This document shows positions 56,750 through 64,000 of a stretch of DNA of 64,000 nt, in pieces (positions within the stretch are counted from its first letter, which is position 1; every line of letters begins with the position of its first letter). The notes under the pieces were generated by a model, which was not told where the DNA came from, did no database searches, and saw nothing but the letters and a program-made list of their open reading frames with translations. This DNA is from Enterobacteriaceae bacterium (GTDB taxonomy: Bacteria; Pseudomonadota; Gammaproteobacteria; Enterobacterales; Enterobacteriaceae), in NCBI GenBank assembly GCA_031253755.1, contig JAIRVT010000054.1, forward strand, positions 1 to 64,000. Reading direction: 5' to 3'. A program made the position numbers and the translations under genes.

Positions 56750-57997
56750 GTGAGTGTGGATGTACAGCCAAGTCATGTTGACCAGATTAAACAAGTTAAT
56801 GCTGGTCTGGTTTACCGTTTAATTGATCAGAATGGACCTATTTCACGTATTGTGCTCTCTAAAAAAGCTCAGTTGGCTCCCGCCAGTATTACGAAAATTA
56901 CGCGAGAATTGATCGAGGCTCATCTCGTAAAAGAGGTGGAATTCCCTGATTTGGGTTTTCGCGGGCGTCCGGCCATTGGGCTGAAAGTTGATAGTGCAGA
57001 TTGGCAATTTCTGTGCATCCGTATTGATAAAAGCCATGTTGTTATTGGTCTTCGGGATTTAAGTAATCATCTGATTCTTGAAGAAGAATTTCCGTTTTTT
57101 CCCTCTGAAAACCAAACCTTTTTAGCCTCTCTCTTTGAGCTTATTGATGACTTTTTCCTTCGCCATCGATCTTGTCTTGAGCGCCTGACTGCGATTAGCA
57201 TCACCATTAATGCGATTGTTGATCCGGTAAATGGCGTCATTCACAGTTCGCCGCATTACAACATCCAAAATCTTCCGCTCAGCGCCTTTTTACACCGGCG
57301 TATCGGCGTGCCGATTTTTTTGCAGCACGGCATCACTGCATGGACAATTGCAGAATCTTTATATGGAGCCGGGAAGGGCTGTCAGAATATTATTCAGGTC
57401 GTTATCGATGATAATGTTGGTGTTGGCATTATGACCGCCGGGCAAATGCTCCACGCTGCAAATCACAGTGTTGTTGAAATTGGTCATACACAAGTCAATC
57501 CCAATGGCGAGCCGTGTTATTGTGGCAATAATGGCTGTTTGGAAACGGTGGTTGGGATAAAAAATATTTTGATGAGGGCCACACGGTTAGCCGAAGAGCA
57601 CCCCAATTCTTTACTGGCTGCGCTATCTACACAATCTACGAAAACATTCTCATCATCAATAACAATAGAATTACTTTGTCAGGCCGCGAGTCAGGGAGAT
57701 ACTATTGCAATAGAAATTATCCGTGAAGTCGGAGAGAAAATAGGTCATATCATGGCGATTATGGTCAATATCTTCAATCCCGATAAAATATTGATCGGCT
57801 CGCCGTTAAACGAAGCAAAACAAATCTTTCATCCCGTCATTCAGCAACAAATAACGCAACTCTCATTACCGGTATACAGTCAGAAAGTGAATATCATTGC
57901 GACCGAATTCGCCAATTCAGGGACTTTACCGGCAGCATCATTGATTAAACAATCACTCTACAGTGGTCAGCTGCTGCTCGAAATTATGCAAGGGTAG
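56750..57997 (+). CDS. mlc: Mlc (DgsA), ROK-family glucose-responsive repressor
   Basis: Mlc represses sugar phosphotransferase genes (ptsG, manXYZ, malT in E. coli) until PtsG sequesters it. The 415-aa protein has an N-terminal HTH (LSKKAQLAPASITKITRELI) and the ROK domain with the zinc motif GHTQVNPNGEPCYCGNNGCLE, plus SRIVLS. GTG 56750 has a G-rich ribosome site. E. coli Mlc lacks sugar kinase activity. Its 415-aa length is close to the E. coli protein. A bioD-like gene follows, as in E. coli (ynfK). Confidence 0.94.
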   Translation: MSVDVQPSHVDQIKQVNAGLVYRLIDQNGPISRIVLSKKAQLAPASITKITRELIEAHLVKEVEFPDLGFRGRPAIGLKVDSADWQFLCIRIDKSHVVIGLRDLSNHLILEEEFPFFPSENQTFLASLFELIDDFFLRHRSCLERLTAISITINAIVDPVNGVIHSSPHYNIQNLPLSAFLHRRIGVPIFLQHGITAWTIAESLYGAGKGCQNIIQVVIDDNVGVGIMTAGQMLHAANHSVVEIGHTQVNPNGEPCYCGNNGCLETVVGIKNILMRATRLAEEHPNSLLAALSTQSTKTFSSSITIELLCQAASQGDTIAIEIIREVGEKIGHIMAIMVNIFNPDKILIGSPLNEAKQIFHPVIQQQITQLSLPVYSQKVNIIATEFANSGTLPAASLIKQSLYSGQLLLEIMQG

Positions 57998-58100
57998 CGT
58001 ACATCTGGCAAAACATTGCGCTAACGCAAGCTCTGTTACAAATACATCCCCTAAACTAGTGCCTGTAGTCGGTTTATCTGTTATCACGGAAAATTAATTT

Positions 58101-58655
58101 ATGTTAACGCGCTTATTTGTTACAGGCACGGATACCAACATTGGTAAAACAGTTGTTACCCGCGCATTAGTGCAAATTTTTAATGATGAAGGGACAACTA
58201 CAGTAGGTTACAAACCTATTATCAAGGAAGATATTGCAGAGGAAGAAGATCAAGTTGATTTTCTGCAAATGACAAGCTGTCTTAACAAATTGAGTAATGA
58301 AGTAGATCTCGTGATTGTTGATGGGAATGGTGGCTGGCGCTCGCTATTGCAAGATAATACATTCTATTCTGACTGGGTGGTAAAAGAAAAATTGCCAGTG
58401 ATTCTCGTTGTTGGTATTCAATCCGGGTGTGTTAATCATGCCATCTTAACCGCTCAGGCGATTGTTCGTGACGGATTGCCACTGATTGGTTGGGTAGCAA
58501 ATCGCATCAATCCGGGATTGGCACATTACGCGCAGGTGTTAGAGCAGTTACGTTGTCACATACCAGCGCCTCAACTGGGTGAAATTCCTTATCTCTTAAG
58601 GCCGGAAGAACGAGATTTATCTCATTATCTGGATATTTCAATGATAGATAGTTGA
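58101..58655 (+). CDS. bioD: Dethiobiotin synthetase-like protein with internal deletion
   Basis: This 184-aa protein aligns to E. coli BioD/YnfK (about 225-231 aa) at both ends. It has the P-loop GTDTNIGKT (residues 9-17), GYKPI with Lys38, IVDGNGGWRSLL, LPVILVVGIQSGCVNHAILTAQAI and GWVANRINPGLAHY. The ~42 residues between GYKP and the VDG motif, which include the loops holding diaminopelargonate and ATP in BioD, are missing. The glutamate of VEG is aspartate. Frame is open with no stops. Its position after mlc matches E. coli ynfK. Dethiobiotin synthetase activity is doubtful. Confidence 0.78.
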   Translation: MLTRLFVTGTDTNIGKTVVTRALVQIFNDEGTTTVGYKPIIKEDIAEEEDQVDFLQMTSCLNKLSNEVDLVIVDGNGGWRSLLQDNTFYSDWVVKEKLPVILVVGIQSGCVNHAILTAQAIVRDGLPLIGWVANRINPGLAHYAQVLEQLRCHIPAPQLGEIPYLLRPEERDLSHYLDISMIDS

Positions 58656-58755
58656 GGAAGATAGTTGAAGCAATTACATAGATAGCGGATTGAATTAAAA
58701 AACAAAGACAAAAGGGAACACATAACGGCTCCCTTTTTGTCTTTCATTAACCACA

Positions 58756-59082
58756 TTATTTATCAGATTTTTCATTGCCGGCCGAATGAGTAACCCGGCT
58801 ATAAACGATTTTTTGTTTACCACGATTACAGCTTCCGACAATCTTTCCACCATCGTTAATGGCCTGTTCAGCATCAACAACCTCAAGCGTGAAATCTGCT
58901 TGTTTAACGCCATTGCTGATTATTTTATGCTCTATCTGTTCTTTCAGATTTTCGCAAGCGATTACGGTTTGGGCTTGCGACATGTTTGGATTTTGTGAAG
59001 CCACGGGATCTTGTGCAGCTTGTGCAATGAAAGGCATAAAACCCGCAACCAGCATGGCTCCAATCATGAGGAATCTTTTCAC
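58756..59082 (-). CDS. ynfD: YnfD-like DUF1161 periplasmic protein
   Basis: This 108-aa protein has a signal peptide (MKRFLMIGAMLVAGFMPFIAQA, cut before AQDP) and a DUF1161 domain: CENLKEQIEHKI, GVKQADFTLEVVD, GKIVGSCNRGKQKIVYSRV, with two conserved cysteines likely joined by a disulfide. The function is unknown. The start is GTG 59082, with AGGAGA six bases upstream. The neighbouring gene is ynfB, which in E. coli also lies close to ynfD. Confidence 0.8.
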   Translation of the reverse strand: MKRFLMIGAMLVAGFMPFIAQAAQDPVASQNPNMSQAQTVIACENLKEQIEHKIISNGVKQADFTLEVVDAEQAINDGGKIVGSCNRGKQKIVYSRVTHSAGNEKSDK

Positions 59083-59146
59083 TTGATCTCCTTTTGCTTT
59101 TTTGTTGTGTCAATCACATCGTGTTGATAAACAGTATCGACAGGGC

Positions 59147-59491
59147 TTATTTGGATTCGATAGGGCGGCCAGTTTGGATATCCAGACAGCGTTTTGTTTT
59201 CGGTTCCCAATAAGCATTCAGATTAGAGTTTTTCAAACAAGCATCCCGATTGTCAATTTCAATCTTATGCTTGTCGAATTCTTCTTCATTATATTGGTAG
59301 ATTTTATTGCGCAGGGATCGTTGCTCATTCCATGCCTCCTGCTCCTGCCGGGCATTTTCTTTGGTCACGGAGTTCTCTCCGCCACCGTTGATAGTAATGG
59401 AATTGGAAAAAGCAGGTGTTTGCCAAAATAATGGCAACAGAAGGGCAATCGTCGGGAGAGTTCTGGCTATTAGGGAAGAACGAATATTCAT
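59147..59491 (-). CDS. ynfB: YnfB family protein (UPF0482/DUF1283)
   Basis: This 114-aa protein has an N-terminal signal-like sequence (IALLLPLFWQTPAFS) and matches E. coli YnfB: QEAWNEQRSLRNKI, EFDKHKIEIDNRDACLKNSN, and NAYWEPKTKRCLDIQTGRPI. The function is unknown; it is probably periplasmic. AAGGGG before ATG 59491 supports the start. It lies 64 bp upstream of ynfD on the same strand. Confidence 0.9.
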   Translation of the reverse strand: MNIRSSLIARTLPTIALLLPLFWQTPAFSNSITINGGGENSVTKENARQEQEAWNEQRSLRNKIYQYNEEEFDKHKIEIDNRDACLKNSNLNAYWEPKTKRCLDIQTGRPIESK

Positions 59492-59713
59492 ACACTGACC
59501 CCTTTAACTGTTTGTTCTAAAAAATCTGTTCGCTAAAAGCGATTTGTTTACTCGAAGTTATCTGCCTACCGAAAACAAGGTGTTGACTGGAGATACCCGA
59601 AATAAAATATGCCAATATGAAAACCTATTTTATCTCAGGTATAAAAGTAACACGGTAACACTTATAGTATTAACCAGTGTTCAACAAATTAAACGCTTAT
59701 TAAACGTAATCGT

Positions 59714-60460
59714 CTAACTTCTATGGATACTCAGACCCGCAAATGTCTGGCAAACCGGCATCATCTCAAGTGTATTGATATTGACACGGGCAGGCAGGTT
59801 AGCAACCCAAAACACCGCTTCCGCGATATCATCAGGTGTCAGAGCATCCGCACCCTGATAGGTTTTATTCACTTTCTCATCGTCACCTTTAAAACGTACC
59901 TGAGAAAATTCGGTTCCCCCGACTAAACCCGGTTCAATATCGGTTACTCGAACATTTTTGCCCTGCAAATCGGCGCGCAGACCCAGACTAAACTGCTTCA
60001 CGAATGCTTTTGTCGCGCCATAAACATTACCACCAGCATACGGCCAGTTTGCTGCAACTGAACCCATATTAATGATATGACCATGATTCGCCGCGACCAT
60101 ATTAGGCAATAACGCACGAGTCATGTTAACCAGACCTTTTGTATTGGTATCAATCATGGTTTCCCAGTCATCCGGGTTAGCCTGATGTGCCATCGCTAAT
60201 CCCAATGCCAGACCAGCATTATTCACCAACACATCAATATTCCGTAAATGATCAGGCAGCGCCTGCACAACGTGTTCGATGGCGCTGCGATCCCTGACAT
60301 CTAACTGGATAGGGTAAAAGTTTTCACCGAGTTCATTTTTTAACTTCTCCAGACGCTCTTTCCGTCGGCCTGTAGCAATAACGATAGAACCATGCTTAAT
60401 GAATTTTCGTGCAATGGCTTCGCCAAAACCAGCCGTTGCTCCTGTTACAAAAACAATCAT
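59714..60460 (-). CDS. ydfG: YdfG, NADP-dependent 3-hydroxy acid dehydrogenase (SDR)
   Basis: YdfG oxidises 3-hydroxy acids such as L-allo-threonine and 3-hydroxypropionate using NADP. The 248-aa SDR has TGATAGFGEA, ATGRRKERL with its NADP arginine, LVNNAGLALG, the catalytic Tyr-Lys in YGATK, and IEPGLVGGTEFSQVRFKGDD. AAGAAGG before ATG 60460 gives the E. coli-like start. It is separate from other genes. Confidence 0.95.
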   Translation of the reverse strand: MIVFVTGATAGFGEAIARKFIKHGSIVIATGRRKERLEKLKNELGENFYPIQLDVRDRSAIEHVVQALPDHLRNIDVLVNNAGLALGLAMAHQANPDDWETMIDTNTKGLVNMTRALLPNMVAANHGHIINMGSVAANWPYAGGNVYGATKAFVKQFSLGLRADLQGKNVRVTDIEPGLVGGTEFSQVRFKGDDEKVNKTYQGADALTPDDIAEAVFWVANLPARVNINTLEMMPVCQTFAGLSIHRS

Positions 60461-60567
60461 ATTCACCTTCTTTAAAAGACAATATTGCGTATGTACATCT
60501 TTACGTTATGGAACATGTAACGGATGACATACTCTGGCACTCATCAAACACGCCGCAGGGCGTTCGC

Positions 60568-61326
60568 CTAACGATTTACCGCGTTATTTACCGCAGTAAA
60601 AGCATGAATATCGAAATTAACCGCAATGGGTTCTACGCCTCCAATCATCACGATTTTTTCCATAAACTCACGATAGTAAAATTCACCACCTTCCTGCTCA
60701 ATATAGCGGGTCACATAGCTGGTGGATAAGAAAAACAAAGCGATCTCTTCAGCTGAAAGGAAAATAATATTCGCAAAGACCTCGCGTTGCGCATTATACA
60801 AATGCTGACAATCACGCATGAGTTCAAGCGTATTATCGTATTGCGTCAGGCGTGGATCGCGATAATTAGCCCAGCGTGTCACCAATTCTTGTTCGATGAA
60901 ATCCCGTAACGGACCATAAACCAACGGAAAATCATATTTATAAGCACAAAATACCCCATCAGACTTTAGCCAGTTTTTCAGGTTCATCAATATCACTTTA
61001 CGGTCCATCCAATAAAATGAAGTTGCGCTGGTGACCAGATCATAATTGCGGGATGGAGAGAACGTTTCTGCCGGAGAGACGCTAAACGTGATATCAGGAT
61101 AGTGATGGCATGCTCGTTCAATGAGAGCATCACCAAGATCACACCCTTGAACATCAGCAAAATAAGTTTTCAGGGGAACAGTAGAAACGCCATTACCGCA
61201 GCCAATATCCAGTGCGGCTTTATTTGATGGCACACGGGTGGAGAGCGAACGATATAGACCATCTGGATAGGTGATCTTTTTCCTCACAGCATCGTAGCTT
61301 TCTGCATTTTTATTAAATTGTTTCAT
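60568..61326 (-). CDS. Class I SAM-dependent methyltransferase
   Basis: This 252-aa protein has the motif I loop ALDIGCGNGVSTV near residue 40, the acidic GCDLGDALIERA, and the FDLVTSATSFYWMD-like post-motif region (YDLVTSATSFYWMD). It is of the UbiE/small-molecule type. The C-terminal region of about 80 residues is acidic and unassigned. No substrate can be inferred, and its neighbours give no clear pathway. Confidence 0.8.
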   Translation of the reverse strand: MKQFNKNAESYDAVRKKITYPDGLYRSLSTRVPSNKAALDIGCGNGVSTVPLKTYFADVQGCDLGDALIERACHHYPDITFSVSPAETFSPSRNYDLVTSATSFYWMDRKVILMNLKNWLKSDGVFCAYKYDFPLVYGPLRDFIEQELVTRWANYRDPRLTQYDNTLELMRDCQHLYNAQREVFANIIFLSAEEIALFFLSTSYVTRYIEQEGGEFYYREFMEKIVMIGGVEPIAVNFDIHAFTAVNNAVNR

Positions 61327-61460
61327 TCAATTATCCTCAGAGGATTCTCACAGTAATCTGTTATTTCCTCAGATAAAATTTGTTCCTGAATCTGAAACTA
61401 CGCGACATAACAAGGAAGCAATATCTTTTAAAAATCCGATAAACAATTAGGAAAAATGAC

Positions 61461-61631
61461 ATGTTTAAACCGAATAGCGTTATTTTATATGTTAACGATG
61501 TTGATGCCAGTACGAAATTTTATCAATCTATTTTTGGTGAAGGACCGGTTGAAGCTTTCCCCGGTTTTTCCGTATTTTCTCTCAAAGATGGTTTGATACC
61601 AGCGGCATTGAAAAACGGTAACCTTTCATAA
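61461..61631 (+). pseudogene. Truncated VOC-family gene
   Basis: A 56-aa frame starts MFKPNSVILYVNDVDASTKF and ends at an early stop after FSLKDGLIPAALKNGNLS. The sequence matches the first module of a ~125-aa VOC protein of the same type as the gene at 4486. The second module is gone, and nothing similar follows in any frame I can see. It looks like a decayed gene. Confidence 0.6.
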
Positions 61632-61925
61632 CAGGATCTTGATCTTAAATAGGGTTAAAGGAAGATTTCTTGATAATGTCGCGTCAATAAATATCCATAT
61701 TAATTTCTAGATCCTACTCACAATTTTGCCTATTTCTTTTGGTGTAAACGAAATAATTACACCTATCAATATAATATTTATCATATTTTACATTTTTGAA
61801 ACGAATTTGACGACATTAAAATCATTAAATATATTTATTTAATGGGTTATGTTTTATTCATTTAGTACTTTTTCAGTTTAACGCTTTTTATTTTGCATTT
61901 TTATTTAAATAATCAGGAGATAAAC
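61632..61925. other. AT-rich spacer before the aldehyde dehydrogenase gene
   Basis: About 290 bp, with TTATTT-rich DNA and no credible reading frame. It must include the promoter of the dehydrogenase gene. Confidence 0.4.
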
Positions 61926-63356
61926 ATGCCGATACCAATGCTCAGGCATTTCATTAATGGCCAGTACATTGAATCTAGAGGTTCTGAATATTTTGATCTG
62001 GTAAGCCCGGTCACCGGTGAGCCTTACGCACGCTCTCCCAACGCGACAGCGGCGGATATTGATGATGCTTATGAATCGGCCAAAGCGGCATTTAAAGTAT
62101 GGAAGCGCAGTACACCTTCAGCGCGGCAAAAAGCATTGCTGGCACTGGCTGATACCATGGAAAAAAATGCTGAACGCCTGATTGAAGCTCAAAGCCGTAA
62201 TACCGGGCAACTCAAGCATCTGATTGCTTCTGAGGAGGTGGCAGCATCGGTCGATCATATCCGTTTCTTCGCGGGCGCAGCGCGTTTCTTAGAGGGTAAA
62301 GCGACAGCGGAATATCTTTCCGATCTGACTTCCAGTATCCGGCGTGAGCCACTGGGCGTAATAGGGCAAGTCGCTCCCTGGAATTATCCACTGATGATGG
62401 CAGTATGGAAAATAGCGCCCGCACTGGCCGCCGGAAATACTGTGGTACTGAAACCAAGTGATACGACACCGGAAAGCACGCTGTTACTGGCTGAACTGGC
62501 CGCTCCATTCTTTCCTGCGGGCGCGTTTAACGTCGTGCTGGGTGATGCTAGTGCGGGTGCTCTGGTGGTTTCACACAAAACACCCGCTATGGTTTCCATC
62601 ACAGGGTCTGTACGCGCTGGTTTGCAGGTGGCTTCTTCAGCGGCGGCTAACCTCACCAAATCACATCTGGAGTTAGGTGGTAAAGCGCCGGTGGTGATTT
62701 TTGCTGATGCGGATATCGATAAAGCCGTAGAACACATTGCCACTGCGGGATATTTCAACGCCGGTCAGGATTGCACAGCAGCTTCACGGGTGCTGATACA
62801 TGAATCTGTTCACGATGTTTTCGTGACTAAGCTGGTGGAAGCCGCGAAAGCAACCCGTTTTGGCGACCCCGAAGATGAAACCGCGCTATACGGGTCGCTA
62901 AACAATATACGTCAGTTGGAACAGGTTAAAGGGTTTATTGCGCGTCGTCCTGCTTATTCGCGTATCGAAACAGGAGGCCGTCAGGCTGACCGTCCCGGAT
63001 ATTACTTCGAGCCTACGGTGATTACCGGTCTGGAGCAACACGATGAAATGATTCAGACCGAAATTTTTGGTCCGGTGATTACCGTGCAACCGTTCCGCAC
63101 AGAACAGGATGCTATCGAGAAAGCTAACGATGTGAAATACGGTCTGGCCTCCAGTGTCTGGACTCGTGATCACGGACGCGCGGTACGTTTGTCGCGTGAA
63201 CTTGATTTTGGCACAGTCTGGATTAACACCCATATTCCCCTGACAGCAGAAGCACCTCATGGTGGCTTCAAACATTCCGGCTATGGTAAAGACCTGTCAG
63301 CTTATAGCTTCGATGAATACACACGAATCAAACATGTGATGAGTTCTAACGATTGA
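61926..63356 (+). CDS. Aldehyde dehydrogenase (aminobutyraldehyde dehydrogenase-like)
   Basis: This 476-aa NAD(P)-dependent aldehyde dehydrogenase has the APWNYPLMMAVWKIAPALAAGN cofactor segment, catalytic Glu in LELGGKAP, and the catalytic Cys in NAGQDCTAASR. Its NAGQDCTA motif and length resemble PatD (gamma-aminobutyraldehyde dehydrogenase), but other substrates are possible. AGGAGA before ATG 61926 fixes the start. A SnoaL-like gene follows after 15 bp, so the two are likely one operon. Confidence 0.9.
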   Translation: MPIPMLRHFINGQYIESRGSEYFDLVSPVTGEPYARSPNATAADIDDAYESAKAAFKVWKRSTPSARQKALLALADTMEKNAERLIEAQSRNTGQLKHLIASEEVAASVDHIRFFAGAARFLEGKATAEYLSDLTSSIRREPLGVIGQVAPWNYPLMMAVWKIAPALAAGNTVVLKPSDTTPESTLLLAELAAPFFPAGAFNVVLGDASAGALVVSHKTPAMVSITGSVRAGLQVASSAAANLTKSHLELGGKAPVVIFADADIDKAVEHIATAGYFNAGQDCTAASRVLIHESVHDVFVTKLVEAAKATRFGDPEDETALYGSLNNIRQLEQVKGFIARRPAYSRIETGGRQADRPGYYFEPTVITGLEQHDEMIQTEIFGPVITVQPFRTEQDAIEKANDVKYGLASSVWTRDHGRAVRLSRELDFGTVWINTHIPLTAEAPHGGFKHSGYGKDLSAYSFDEYTRIKHVMSSND

Positions 63357-63371
63357 TGCGGAGCAACCATA

Positions 63372-64000
63372 ATGAAACCAAACGAGTTTTCAGATGAAAG
63401 ATCTTCAATTGCACGGTTTGCCAGTGATCTGGTATCACGGGCACACTATGAACTCTTTACTGAGCGGGATACTGGCGCACTTGAGCGTTATTTTTCGCCA
63501 AATTTCATCGAACATTCCCCATTAATCAAAGATGGTCTTGCCGGGCTAAAAGATCTGGTTCTGACACATCCTGACCTGCACCATGAAACACATCGCGTAT
63601 TGCAAGATGGGGATTTAGTGGCTATTCACGGTCGGTTTATCGGTTTAGACATTCAGCCATTGGTGGGTTTCGATCTCTATCGGGTTGCTGACGGTTTTAT
63701 TGTGGAGCATTGGGATGGCTTAGTGCCACAGGCTGCACCTAACAGTAGCGGACGAACACAATTAGATGGCCCGACTGAAGCAGGCCATAACCATGACAAG
63801 GAGAAAAATCGCGAGCTGGTGGTTAATTTCTTCACACGTTCCCTGATTGAAGAACGTTATGGCGAATTTGGAAATTACACCAATGGTGAGCTGTTTCGCC
63901 AGCATAGCCCTGATATTGCCGATGGCACCGTCGCAGTCAGCACGTTTCTTCAGCAACTTAAAGATGAAGGGAAAGGGCTGCAATATACAAAAATCCACCG
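63372..64000 (+). CDS. SnoaL-like (NTF2-fold) protein, N-terminal part (runs off right edge)
   Basis: An open frame from ATG 63372 continues to the end of the window (209 codons seen). It starts MKPNEFSDERSSIARFASDL. It has two related modules: the first holds FIEHSPLIKDGLAGLKDLVL and ends HWDGLVPQ, and the second starts around NRELVVNFFTRSLIEERYGEF with FRQHSPDIADG. Each is like a SnoaL/NTF2-fold unit with a conserved His. Such proteins are polyketide cyclases, isomerases or have no known activity. GGAGC lies nine bases upstream. It pairs with the dehydrogenase. Confidence 0.78.
   Translation, partial: MKPNEFSDERSSIARFASDLVSRAHYELFTERDTGALERYFSPNFIEHSPLIKDGLAGLKDLVLTHPDLHHETHRVLQDGDLVAIHGRFIGLDIQPLVGFDLYRVADGFIVEHWDGLVPQAAPNSSGRTQLDGPTEAGHNHDKEKNRELVVNFFTRSLIEERYGEFGNYTNGELFRQHSPDIADGTVAVSTFLQQLKDEGKGLQYTKIH

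Noticed and set aside
57258-57275. Possible Ter-like sequence inside mlc (TTACAACATCC)
   Set aside because: It has ATGTTGTAA but lacks the C that follows in every Ter site, and lies in a coding region.
58695-58913. 72-codon frame overlapping ynfD
   Set aside because: It lies largely inside ynfD in another frame and has no family pattern, while ynfD has a signal peptide and a strong ribosome site.

Overview
The window is a stretch of conserved chromosome from an enterobacterium of the Morganellaceae type. Xenorhabdus or Photorhabdus is the best guess. This is inferred from E. coli-like gene order with characteristic gaps, separate trpG and trpD genes, AT-rich spacers full of small palindromic repeats, and a few low-GC accessory genes. 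It lies in the replication terminus region, because it carries tus with a textbook Ter site in its promoter.

Layout, left to right. 1-5 kb: a ynbC/ynbA lipid-enzyme pair, then an accessory cluster (amidase, WYL regulator, SRPBCC protein, VOC protein). 5-12.3 kb: the E. coli yciU-clsA-yciY-tonB-yciA-yciB-yciC-ompW block without kch or yciI, with a Fur-like box before tonB, a perfect FNR box before ompW, and a BON lipoprotein. 12.3-19.3 kb: the complete trp operon on the minus strand (trpL-E-G-D-CF-B-A) with promoter/operator, leader peptide, attenuator and terminator. 19.5-28.5 kb: rnm (yciV), yciO, rluB, yciK, sohB, topA, cysB. 28.6-37.7 kb: a decayed paiB-like remnant, acnA, ribA, lapA-lapB-pyrF-yciH, and rnb. 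38.2-39.8 kb: a low-GC island with one unusual gene, a putative agglutinin (MOA)-type cysteine protease, and repeat-rich AT DNA. 39.8-46.2 kb: the rsxABCDGE-nth operon. 46.6-58.7 kb: ydgJ, a YfeH-like transporter, add, ydgA, manA, fumC, tus/Ter, an IprA-like regulator, mlc, and a shortened bioD-like gene. 58.7-64 kb: ynfD, ynfB, ydfG, a methyltransferase, a truncated VOC gene, then an aldehyde dehydrogenase and a SnoaL-like protein that runs off the right edge.

Most genes are housekeeping: tryptophan synthesis, TCA cycle enzymes (acnA, fumC), RNA and DNA metabolism, envelope lipid control (clsA, lapAB), an ion-pumping redox complex (rsx) and sugar regulation (mlc, manA). The most novel material is the MOA-like protease gene, a pair of MITE-like palindromes (one beside that gene, one beside a 59-codon ORF), the dispersed repeat family centred on the CTTTCAAGTTGC motif, the bioD-like gene lacking its central segment, and the gene remnants. 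No rRNA, tRNA, CRISPR array, prophage or intact insertion sequence was seen.
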